Assembly: GCA_964637655.1 (NCBI GenBank)
Contig: CAZWUZ010000251.1
Coordinates: 1-5,552, forward strand
DNA length: 5,552 nt
From: CAZWUZ01 sp964637655 [NCBI: uncultured bacterium]
GTDB taxonomy: Bacteria > DAOPZR01
Direction of reading: 5' to 3'
Shown: piece by piece, positions 1 to 5,417 of the stretch
Layout: the number at the start of each line of letters is the position of its first letter
How positions within the stretch are numbered: position 1 is the first letter of the stretch
Made by a program: the position numbers and the translations under genes
Notes under the pieces: generated by a model
The model's input: only the letters and a program-made list of their open reading frames with translations
What the model was told of the DNA's origin: nothing
The model's database searches: none

Positions 1-222
1 CTCGACTACCTGCGGCGCCTGGCGAACATGATTGTGCAGACCTCGCGCTGCGGGCTGGGGCAGGCGGCGCCCAACCCGGTGCTCGGCGCGCTCAACAACT
101 TCAAGGATCTCTACGCGAACCTGGTGTCGGAGCGCCCGCACGGGCTGCAGCCGACCTTCAACCTGGCGGAAGCGGTGGTCGACGCGGAGCATAACGTCGG
201 CCGCCGGTCGCTGTACGTGTAG
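1..222 (+). CDS. hoxF: HoxF, NAD-reducing hydrogenase diaphorase subunit (C-terminal 73 residues; 5' end outside window)
   Basis: The reading frame is open from base 1 and ends at TAG 220-222, so only the C-terminus is present. Visible residues 14-22 read TSRCGLGQA and continue to APNPVLGAL. This is the conserved C-terminal signature of the NuoF/HoxF 51-kDa family, in which this cysteine (visible residue 17) is the last ligand of the 4Fe-4S cluster that takes electrons from FMN. The NADH- and FMN-binding parts and the first three cluster cysteines lie to the left of the window. In the family, HoxF with HoxU forms the cytoplasmic diaphorase module that reduces NAD+ with electrons from H2, or runs the reverse reaction. 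The identification as HoxF rather than NuoF or a formate dehydrogenase subunit comes from hoxU, hoxY and hoxH directly downstream. An internal ATG at 28 is not a real start, since it would remove conserved sequence. Confidence 0.93.
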   Translation, partial: LDYLRRLANMIVQTSRCGLGQAAPNPVLGALNNFKDLYANLVSERPHGLQPTFNLAEAVVDAEHNVGRRSLYV

Positions 223-236
223 GCGGGGAGGATACG

Positions 237-941
237 ATGAGCGAACACGTTACCATCACCATTGACGGCAAGGCCATCACCGTGCCGGCGGGGACGACCG
301 TCCTCAAGGCGGCCGAGGCGGCGGGCATCTACATCCCGCGTCTCTGCGCCTTCAAGGACCTCGTGCCGCACGGCTCCTGCCGCGTCTGCTCGGTGCGCTG
401 CAACGGGCGCATCCAGGCCTCCTGCGTGCAGACCGTGGCGGAGGGGATGGTCGTCGAGTACGACACCGCGGAACTCAACGAGTTCCGTAAAAACATCGTC
501 GACATGCTCTTTGTCGAAGGCAACCACTTCTGCATGTTCTGCGAGAAGAGCGGCAACTGCGAGCTGCAGGCGCTCGCCTACCGTCTCGGCATTGCCGCGC
601 CGCAGTACCCGTACCAGTTCCCCGACCGCACGCTCGACATGTCGCATCCCGATGTCTATCTCGACCGCAACCGCTGCATCCTCTGCGGCCGCTGCGTGCG
701 CGTGTCGCAGGAGACGGACAAAAAGAACGTCTTCCAGTTCGTCGGGCGCGGCAAGGACAAACGCCTGCAGGTGAATGCCGACTCGCTCGGGGAGACCGAC
801 CTCAAGGTGGTCGATGCCGCGGTGCAGGCCTGCCCGGTGGGGGCGCTGATGCGCAAGCGCGTCGGCTACGCCGTGCCGGTCGGCAAACGGGAATTCGACG
901 CCGCGCCCATCGGCAGCGACATCGAGAAGGGGGGCAGGTAA
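237..941 (+). CDS. hoxU: HoxU, iron-sulfur diaphorase subunit of NAD-reducing hydrogenase
   Basis: The protein has 234 residues, the usual HoxU length, and corresponds to the N-terminal part of complex I NuoG. Residues 1-75 form a 2Fe-2S ferredoxin fold with ligands C37, C48, C51 and C63. Residues 95-111 hold the His-Cys3 4Fe-4S motif (H97, C99, C102, C108, in GNHFCMFCEKSGNCELQ). A further 4Fe-4S site uses C147, C150, C153 and C199 (CILCGRC, then ACPVGAL). By family knowledge these clusters wire electrons between the HoxF flavin and the HoxY proximal cluster in the cytoplasm. The start is supported by a strong Shine-Dalgarno GGGGAGGA at 225-232, four bases before ATG 237. The gene begins 14 bases after the hoxF stop and ends one base before hoxY. 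All expected cluster ligands are present, so it looks functional. The main alternative, a NuoG fragment, is ruled out by context and the complete short length. Confidence 0.96.
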   Translation: MSEHVTITIDGKAITVPAGTTVLKAAEAAGIYIPRLCAFKDLVPHGSCRVCSVRCNGRIQASCVQTVAEGMVVEYDTAELNEFRKNIVDMLFVEGNHFCMFCEKSGNCELQALAYRLGIAAPQYPYQFPDRTLDMSHPDVYLDRNRCILCGRCVRVSQETDKKNVFQFVGRGKDKRLQVNADSLGETDLKVVDAAVQACPVGALMRKRVGYAVPVGKREFDAAPIGSDIEKGGR

Positions 942-942
942 C

Positions 943-1488
943 ATGAGCAAAGCGCGTATTGCCACGGTGTCGCTCGCCGGCTGTTTCGGCTGTCACATGT
1001 CCGTGCTCGACATCGACGACCGTATTCTCAAGCTGGCGGAACTGGTCGAGTTCGACCGCTCCCCCATCAACGACTACAAGGAGTTCCAGGGACGCTGCGC
1101 CGTCGGCCTCATCGAGGGTGGCTGCTGCAACGAGGAGAATGTCCACGTCCTCGAGGATTTCCGCAAGCATTGCGACCTGCTCATCTCGCTGGGCGACTGC
1201 GCTATCAGCGGCGGCATCCCGGCCATGCGCAACACCGTGCCGCTGCGCGAGTGTTTGCAGACCGCCTACCGCGAGGCGCCGGGCATCTACAACCCGGGGA
1301 ATATCATCCCCAACGACCCGGAAATCCCGCTGCTGCTCAACAAGGTCTATCCCTGCCACGAAGTGGTCAAGATCGACCTCTTTTTGCCGGGTTGTCCGCC
1401 GCCGGCGGATGCCATCTGGGACACGCTGGTGGCGCTGCTCACCGGCAAGCCCGTCACGCTGGCCTATGACCGGCTGAAGTACGACTGA
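943..1488 (+). CDS. hoxY: HoxY, [NiFe]-hydrogenase small subunit (soluble, NAD-linked type)
   Basis: This is a 181-residue protein of the short [NiFe]-hydrogenase small-subunit type, with no Tat signal peptide and no C-terminal medial/distal cluster domain, as expected for a cytoplasmic group 3d enzyme. The proximal 4Fe-4S cluster signature is clear: GCFGCHMS (C14, C17), LGDCA (C86) and LPGCPPPAD (C151). The stretch EGGCCNEENVHVL (residues 58-70) and GGIPAMRN (90-97) are further family landmarks. Additional cysteines are C52, C61, C62, C77, C104 and C138; I cannot say whether these are unusual without an alignment. HoxY carries electrons between the HoxH active site and HoxU. A Shine-Dalgarno AAGGGGGG at 927-934 precedes ATG 943 with suitable spacing. 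The gene lies one base after the hoxU stop and 11 bases before hoxH, so co-translation is likely. Confidence 0.96.
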   Translation: MSKARIATVSLAGCFGCHMSVLDIDDRILKLAELVEFDRSPINDYKEFQGRCAVGLIEGGCCNEENVHVLEDFRKHCDLLISLGDCAISGGIPAMRNTVPLRECLQTAYREAPGIYNPGNIIPNDPEIPLLLNKVYPCHEVVKIDLFLPGCPPPADAIWDTLVALLTGKPVTLAYDRLKYD

Positions 1489-1499
1489 GGAGAACGCAC

Positions 1500-2957
1500 A
1501 TGGCGAAGAACTATACCATCCTGCCCGTCACCCGCGTCGAGGGGCATGGCAAGGTCACCATTCATCTCGACGACCGCAACGAGGTCGAGCAGGTGCGCCT
1601 GCACATCGTCGAGTTCCGCGGTTTCGAGCGCTTCATCCTCGGGCGTCCCTACTGGGAGATTCCCGTCGTGGTGCAGCGCCTCTGCGGCATCTGCCCGGTC
1701 AGCCACCACCTCGCGGCGGCCAAGGCGATGGACCGCATCGTCGGCGGCGAGAACCTGACCCCGACGGCGGAGAAGATGCGCCGCCTGATGCACTACGGGC
1801 AGATGTTCCAGAGTCACGCGCTCCATTTCTTCCATCTCTCCGCGCCCGATTTTCTCTTCGGTACGGATGCGACGGCGCAGAGCGCGTTCACCGCGCCCGC
1901 GGCGCAGCGCAATGTCATCGCGCTGGCGGGGAAGTTCCCCGACCTGGCGGTGCAGGGCGTGATGATGCGCAAGTACGGGCAGGAAGTCATCAAAGCGACG
2001 GCGGGGAAGAAGATCCACGGCACGGGCGCCATTCCGGGCGGCATCAACAAGAACCTGAGCATCGCCGAGCGTGACGACCTGCGTAAGGAACTCGACCAGA
2101 TGCTGACCTGGTCGCAGTCCGCGGTGAAGATCGCCCGCACCTTCACCGAGGAACATCTGCAGGAACTGCTGCCGTTCGGCTCGTTCGACTCCAACCACCT
2201 CTCGCTGGTGCGTGAAGGTGACGGGGCGATGGACCTCTACCACGGTGTGCTGCGCGCTGTCGACAAGGACGGGAAACGTATCGTCAACGATGTCGACTAC
2301 CAGCGCTACCTGTCGGTGGTCAGCGAAGAGGTGCGTGCCTGGTCGTACATGAAGTTCCCGTTCATTACCGCCCTCGGGCCGGAGCAGGGGTGGTACCGGG
2401 TCGGGCCGCTGGCGCGGCTCAATACCGCCACCTTCATCGATACCCCGCTGGCCGAGGCGGCGCGCCAGGACTTCATGGCGCTGACCGGGGGGATGCCGAA
2501 CAACGTCACCATGTGCTACCACTGGGCGCGCATGATCGAACTGCTGCACAGCATCGAGAAAATCAAAGAACTGCTCTTCGATGCCGACCTGCAGGGGACG
2601 GACCTCATGGCCTCCGGGCCGCGGCGCGAGGAGGGCGTCGGCCTTATCGAGGCGCCGCGCGGCACGCTCTTCCACCATTACCGCGTCAACAAGAACGACG
2701 AGGTGACCATGGCCAACCTCATCGTCTCGACGACCAACAACAACGAGCCGATGAATCGCGCCATCACGAAAGTGGCGAAAGACCACTATACGGGGAAGAA
2801 CGACCTGTCGGAAGGGCTGCTCAACTGCATCGAGGTGGCCATCCGCGCCTATGACCCGTGTCTCTCCTGCGCCACGCACGCGCTCGGGCAGATGCCGCTG
2901 CTCGTCGAGGTGCACGACGCGGCAGGAGACGTGGTCACCAGCCGCACCCGCGGATGA
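1500..2957 (+). CDS. hoxH: HoxH, [NiFe]-hydrogenase large (catalytic) subunit, precursor form
   Basis: This 485-residue protein carries the Ni-Fe(CN)2CO active site that splits or forms H2. The N-terminal motif is RVEGHGKVTI (residues 12-21), where E14 matches the family's proton-transfer glutamate. RGFE (40-43) supplies E43, which matches the structural metal-binding glutamate. The first nickel-ligand motif is RLCGICPVSHH (60-70), with C62 and C65. The C-terminal motif is DPCLSCATH (452-460), with C454 and C457 as nickel ligands and H460 marking the maturation cut site. A 25-residue tail (461-485) follows H460, so the gene encodes the unprocessed precursor. All four nickel cysteines are present, so it appears catalytically competent. 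AGGAG at 1488-1492 overlaps the hoxY stop and sits seven bases before ATG 1500. The last codons overlap hoxW. Length and motifs fit group 3d; assignment to another group 3 class is unlikely given hoxF and hoxU upstream. Confidence 0.97.
   Translation: MAKNYTILPVTRVEGHGKVTIHLDDRNEVEQVRLHIVEFRGFERFILGRPYWEIPVVVQRLCGICPVSHHLAAAKAMDRIVGGENLTPTAEKMRRLMHYGQMFQSHALHFFHLSAPDFLFGTDATAQSAFTAPAAQRNVIALAGKFPDLAVQGVMMRKYGQEVIKATAGKKIHGTGAIPGGINKNLSIAERDDLRKELDQMLTWSQSAVKIARTFTEEHLQELLPFGSFDSNHLSLVREGDGAMDLYHGVLRAVDKDGKRIVNDVDYQRYLSVVSEEVRAWSYMKFPFITALGPEQGWYRVGPLARLNTATFIDTPLAEAARQDFMALTGGMPNNVTMCYHWARMIELLHSIEKIKELLFDADLQGTDLMASGPRREEGVGLIEAPRGTLFHHYRVNKNDEVTMANLIVSTTNNNEPMNRAITKVAKDHYTGKNDLSEGLLNCIEVAIRAYDPCLSCATHALGQMPLLVEVHDAAGDVVTSRTRG
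2880..2954 (+). other. HoxH C-terminal maturation peptide (predicted to be removed by HoxW)
   Basis: These codons encode residues A461-G485 of HoxH, the 25 residues after H460 of the DPCxSCxTH motif. In the family, a nickel-dependent endopeptidase cuts directly after this histidine once nickel has been inserted, which lets the large subunit close around the active site. The tail begins ALGQMPLLVEVHD and ends in SRTRG. The cut site is inferred from the motif, not observed. Confidence 0.8.
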
Positions 2958-3409
2958 ACGCGCCCGCGTTCCCGCGCGGGCGCGTGCTGCTCCTGTGTTA
3001 TGGTAATACCGCGCGGCAGGACGACGGGCTTGGCCCGCTCCTTGCCGAGGCGGCAGCTGCGCTCAACCTTCCCGACCTGACGGTCGAGACCGATTACCAG
3101 CTCAATATCGAGTATGCCGCCACCGTCGCGCAGTACGACGCGGTGGTCTTTGCCGATGCTGCCGTCGATGGCCCGGCGCCGTTTTCCTTCGCGGTGGTGG
3201 AACCGAAAGCCGAGGGGAGCATCAGCACGCACAGCGTTTCCCCCGCCGGCATCATGCATATCGCGCGGCTCCATTTTTCCGCGCCGGCCGCGGGCTATGT
3301 GCTGGCCATGCGCGGCTACGAATTCGCGATGTTTACCGAGACGCTGACGGAACAGGCGGCAGCCAACCTCGCTGCCGCGGTGGCCTTTATCCGCGCTGCC
3401 CGTCGCTGA
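2954..3409 (+). CDS. hoxW: HoxW, HoxH C-terminal processing endopeptidase (M52 family)
   Basis: The 151-residue protein matches the hydrogenase maturation protease family in size and motifs. GNTARQDDGLG (residues 17-27) is the N-terminal signature, and D24 takes the place of the nickel-contacting acid (E16 in E. coli HybD). D68 in FADAAVDG and H93 in STHSVSPAG correspond to the other two metal-contacting positions. Its job by family knowledge is to recognise nickel-loaded pre-HoxH and cleave the C-terminal peptide after H460. ATG 2954 overlaps the hoxH stop in an ATGA, with no Shine-Dalgarno close by (an AGGAG at 2924-2928 is too distant), so translational coupling to hoxH is likely. An in-frame ATG at 2858 would add 32 residues inside hoxH and was rejected because the family signature normally sits near the N-terminus. 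The symbol rests on position in a hox operon; other hydrogenase proteases share these motifs. Confidence 0.92.
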   Translation: MNAPAFPRGRVLLLCYGNTARQDDGLGPLLAEAAAALNLPDLTVETDYQLNIEYAATVAQYDAVVFADAAVDGPAPFSFAVVEPKAEGSISTHSVSPAGIMHIARLHFSAPAAGYVLAMRGYEFAMFTETLTEQAAANLAAAVAFIRAARR

Positions 3410-3413
3410 CCGC

Positions 3414-4901
3414 ATGCTTCGCCTTGCCGCGCTGGCCCCGTATCTCGTCGCGCTGCTTCCGCTCGTCCGCCTCGCGGTGCGCAACAGCGCCGCCTGTTCC
3501 CCGGTGGCCATTGCCGCGCTTGCCGCGCTCATCGTCGTTGCCGTGGCGCTGCTCAATCTGCTGCTGCGCCGCCTGCTCCCCGCGCCCGGGGCGCGCCGCC
3601 TCTGGCTGGCGCTGGTGCTCCTCGTTCCGTCGCTCTACCCGTTCTGGCGCACGTTCGCGGTGAATCTTGAACCGCCGCTCACGCCGCCGGTGATCGCGGC
3701 ACTCTTCCTGCTGCTGACCGGCATGGTTGCTGCCATCGCGGCCTGGCGCTGGCGCCGCTCACCGCCGGGGAGCGAACCGGCGGCCATATTCGGGTTTGTC
3801 GCGCTGCTGCTCGTGGTCTTCCAGGGGTGGACACTCGGGCAGGACACGCTGCGCCGCCAGGCCGATTTCTCGGCGCACTGCGCGCAGTTGACGGCGCTCA
3901 GCGCTGCGGAAGTGCAGGCCGCCGCCGTGGCGGTGCGGGCGCCCGACATTCTGCATATCGTCGTCGACGGGTATGCGCGGGCCGACACCCTGCGCCGCGT
4001 CTGCGGCTATGACAACCGCCCGTTCCTCGACGCGCTGCGGCAGCGCGGGTTCACGATCAATGATCACGCGATTGCCAACTACCCGCAGACGCTGCTCGCG
4101 CTCGGGTCAGCGCTCAACCTGACGTATATTCCCGCGCTCCCCCCGCGCTACGACAACTGGCCGCACTACTACCTGCTGCAACACAGCCGGGTCATCCGCC
4201 TGCTCGAGGCGCGCGGCTATGTCGTGCGCGACGCGTCGGGCGGGTATGCCGGCATCGCCCCGGGGCCGCGCCATCGTCTTCCGGACGCGGTCTTCCCGCA
4301 GCATGCCGACCTGCTGGTGGTGCTGCTCGGGGTGACCCCGCTGCCGGATATGCTCGACGGACTGCTCCGGCCGCGCTCACTGGCGGGGCTGCTGCTGCGC
4401 CGCGCGCAGGAAATCGCCTGGCAGCGCGCCGCAGAGCCGCCGGAGGAGGCGCGCCCCACCTACACCTTTTTCCATTGTGTCAGCGCACACGGGCCGCTGC
4501 TGCATGATGTGCACAGCGACTGGCCGGAGGACATATCACAGGAAGCGCGTATCCCGCTCTATGTCGGGGCGGTTGCCTACACCGGCAACCGTTTGCTGCA
4601 ACTGATCGACCGGGTGCAGGCACGGCGCGAACGCCCGACGCGGATCCTTATCCACTCCGATCATGGCTCCGACCTCTGCTATGACTGGGAGCGCCCCGAA
4701 CGTTCCGACCTGCCCGAACGCTTCGGCATCCTGCTGGCTGACAATGGCGATACCGACCCGCCGCGCTCGCCCGTCAACCTGTTCCGCCGCCTGCTGACGC
4801 GGGAATTCAACCTCGACTACCCGCTGCTGCCCGATCGTGCGTTCCTGTCCGGCGCTTCCCCGCATCTGCCCATCGACATCACCGATTCCCTGCCCCTGTA
4901 A
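3414..4901 (+). CDS. Membrane-anchored sulfatase / alkaline-phosphatase-superfamily protein (LTA-synthase-like architecture), substrate unknown
   Basis: This 495-residue protein has about five hydrophobic segments in its first 140 residues (near 4-20, 28-51, 63-79, 92-111 and 123-140), then a large soluble domain. Residues 178-235 start PDILHIVVDGYARADTLR and include YGYDN-like GYDN (198-201) and NYPQTLLALGS (222-232). HCVSAHGPL (354-362) and SDHGSD (415-420) follow. These match the sulfatase fold of membrane phospho-transferases and sulfatase-like proteins. Likely metal-site residues are D185, T226, D416 and H417, with H359 a probable substrate or metal contact. The candidate nucleophile is Thr, as in LTA synthase and phosphoethanolamine transferases, not the Cys/Ser that becomes formylglycine in true sulfatases. 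An odd number of membrane segments would place the catalytic domain in the periplasm. It starts four bases after hoxW without a clear ribosome site, suggesting coupling. I know of no role in hydrogenase function; envelope glycan or lipid modification is an inference. Confidence 0.85.
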   Translation: MLRLAALAPYLVALLPLVRLAVRNSAACSPVAIAALAALIVVAVALLNLLLRRLLPAPGARRLWLALVLLVPSLYPFWRTFAVNLEPPLTPPVIAALFLLLTGMVAAIAAWRWRRSPPGSEPAAIFGFVALLLVVFQGWTLGQDTLRRQADFSAHCAQLTALSAAEVQAAAVAVRAPDILHIVVDGYARADTLRRVCGYDNRPFLDALRQRGFTINDHAIANYPQTLLALGSALNLTYIPALPPRYDNWPHYYLLQHSRVIRLLEARGYVVRDASGGYAGIAPGPRHRLPDAVFPQHADLLVVLLGVTPLPDMLDGLLRPRSLAGLLLRRAQEIAWQRAAEPPEEARPTYTFFHCVSAHGPLLHDVHSDWPEDISQEARIPLYVGAVAYTGNRLLQLIDRVQARRERPTRILIHSDHGSDLCYDWERPERSDLPERFGILLADNGDTDPPRSPVNLFRRLLTREFNLDYPLLPDRAFLSGASPHLPIDITDSLPL

Positions 4902-4904
4902 AAA

Positions 4905-4948
4905 GGGGACACAATACTGATTTCGTGCAAAATCAGTATTGTGTCCCC
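4905..4948. repeat. Perfect 19-bp palindrome with 6-base loop, REP-like
   Basis: The left arm GGGGACACAATACTGATTT (4905-4923) is exactly complementary to 4930-4948, separated by CGTGCA. It starts three bases after the stop codon of the sulfatase-like gene. The stem would block or terminate transcription or protect the mRNA end, but it is followed by GAATAG and not a T-run, so it is not a canonical intrinsic terminator. The GGGGACA...TGTCCCC ends resemble, from memory, dispersed palindromes linked to REP-associated Y1 transposases in proteobacteria; this link is not shown in the window. A weaker alternative pairing exists between CCCC 4893-4896 and GGGG 4905-4908 around the stop codon. Confidence 0.85.
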
Positions 4949-4987
4949 GAATAGTTACTGACCACGGACAAACACATCATTGCATTC

Positions 4988-5017
4988 ACCACAGAGCACG
5001 CTGAGCACGCAGAGAAA
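4988..5017 (+). repeat. ACCAC(A/G)GAG-type intergenic repeat, copy 1
   Basis: The sequence begins ACCACAGAGCACGCTGAGCA and ends GCAGAGAAA, built from roughly nine-base GAGCACGC-like units. It is related to copy 2, which begins exactly 50 bases later in the same orientation. Such ACCACAGAG / CTCCGTGGT repeats are widespread between genes in many environmental bacteria and give rise to spurious predicted proteins with TEYTE-like stretches. No function is established. Confidence 0.75.
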
Positions 5018-5037
5018 GGCGGGACGGTAACGAATTG

Positions 5038-5064
5038 ACCACGGGGCACACGGAGCACGCGGAG
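5038..5064 (+). repeat. ACCAC(A/G)GAG-type intergenic repeat, copy 2
   Basis: The sequence begins ACCACGGGGCACACGGAGCA and ends CGCGGAG. It has the same orientation as copy 1 and is inverted relative to copy 3, with 22 of 27 positions identical to the complement of copy 3. The two could pair as an imperfect stem enclosing an 87-base spacer (5065-5151), in which I recognise nothing. Confidence 0.75.
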
Positions 5065-5151
5065 CGGTTGCGGTTTGCCGCTGGTATTGCCGCTGGAACT
5101 CCCGACGATGCATGCCCGCAGGGCCTGGCATCCATCCCTTCCGGTGCTTTT

Positions 5152-5178
5152 CTCCGTGCACTCCGTGTACTCCGTGGT
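5152..5178 (-). repeat. ACCAC(A/G)GAG-type intergenic repeat, copy 3 (inverted)
   Basis: On the plus strand it reads CTCCGTGCACTCCGTGTACT and ends CCGTGGT. Its complement, starting ACCACGGAGTACACGGAG, aligns with copy 2. It closes the inverted pair and lies just before the left arm of the inverted repeat at 5186. Confidence 0.75.
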
Positions 5179-5185
5179 AAAGCAG

Positions 5186-5346
5186 TTGCAACCATTCAGC
5201 CGGCTACTGTATTTCCCCTCTCCCGCCGGGAGAGGAAGCCGCGAAGCGGCAGGTGAGGGCAGACACGGCCGGACGTATCCCCTCACCCGACGCTGCGCGT
5301 CGCCCTCTCCCAAAGGAGAGGGGACTGATTGACTGAATAGTTGCAA
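5186..5346. repeat. 14-bp imperfect inverted repeat flanking the five-hairpin element
   Basis: TTGCAACCATTCAG (5186-5199) and CTGAATAGTTGCAA (5333-5346) are complementary at 13 of 14 positions and bracket the hairpin element at 5215-5323. They could be the ends of a small non-autonomous mobile element about 161 bp long, or a chance match. No target-site duplication is clear directly outside the arms, so the mobile-element reading is weak. Confidence 0.4.
5215..5323. repeat. Five-hairpin CCCTCTCCC-type intergenic repeat element
   Basis: Five stems follow one another. CCTCTCCC 5217-5224 pairs with 5228-5235 (3-base loop). GCCGC 5238-5242 pairs with 5246-5250 (loop GAA). GGTGAGGG 5252-5259 pairs with CCCTCACC 5280-5287 (20-base loop). 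GACGC 5289-5293 pairs with 5297-5301 (loop TGC). CCCTCTCC 5303-5310 pairs with GGAGAGGG 5315-5322 (loop CAAA). The two ends can also pair with each other (5215-5223 with 5315-5323), giving an alternative closed cruciform. The CCCTCTCCC / GGTGAGGG / CCCTCACC words are those of a very common dispersed proteobacterial intergenic repeat. No coding function is credible. Confidence 0.8.
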
Positions 5347-5371
5347 GCAGTTGATGTCAGATAAGGGAAAG

Positions 5372-5405
5372 CACACTGCCGGCTGATGTGAAAGCCGGCA
5401 GTGTG
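5372..5405. terminator. 13-bp hairpin, probable transcription terminator of the converging gene
   Basis: CACACTGCCGGCT (5372-5384) pairs perfectly with AGCCGGCAGTGTG (5393-5405) around an 8-base loop. For the minus-strand gene at the right edge, the hairpin begins 12 bases after its stop codon and is followed on that strand by GCTTTCCCTTAT, a weak T-rich tail. On the plus strand it is followed by ACTTTAT, also weak. It may therefore act in both directions between the converging genes. Termination is inferred from position and stem strength, as neither T-run is strong. Confidence 0.6.
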
Positions 5406-5417
5406 ACTTTATGTTGG

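Noticed and set aside
111-965. 284-codon open frame on the minus strand opposite hoxF/hoxU
   Set aside because: It is a shadow frame across two clear plus-strand genes and its composition (Arg, His, Asp, Val rich) is typical of antisense GC-rich translation.
1464-2915. 483-codon open frame on the minus strand opposite hoxH
   Set aside because: It is a high-GC antisense shadow of hoxH with no recognisable motifs, while the plus strand encodes a full, motif-complete HoxH.
2858-3409. Longer hoxW start at ATG 2858
   Set aside because: The added residues are Arg/Ala-rich out-of-frame translation of hoxH; ATG 2954 gives the normal family length and motif position.
4988-5178. CRISPR array
   Set aside because: There are only three degenerate copies, one inverted, with unequal spacers of 20 and 87 bases; this does not fit a CRISPR array.
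4949-5342. GAATAGTT direct repeat (4949-4956 and 5335-5342), a possible target-site duplication around the repeat stack
   Set aside because: An 8-base match within about 500 bases is expected by chance, and the second copy is already part of the inverted repeat arm.
4933-5376. 147-codon minus-strand frame across the intergenic region
   Set aside because: It is a translation of the repeats themselves (TEYTECTEKS and LPAGEG stretches), a well-known type of spurious prediction.
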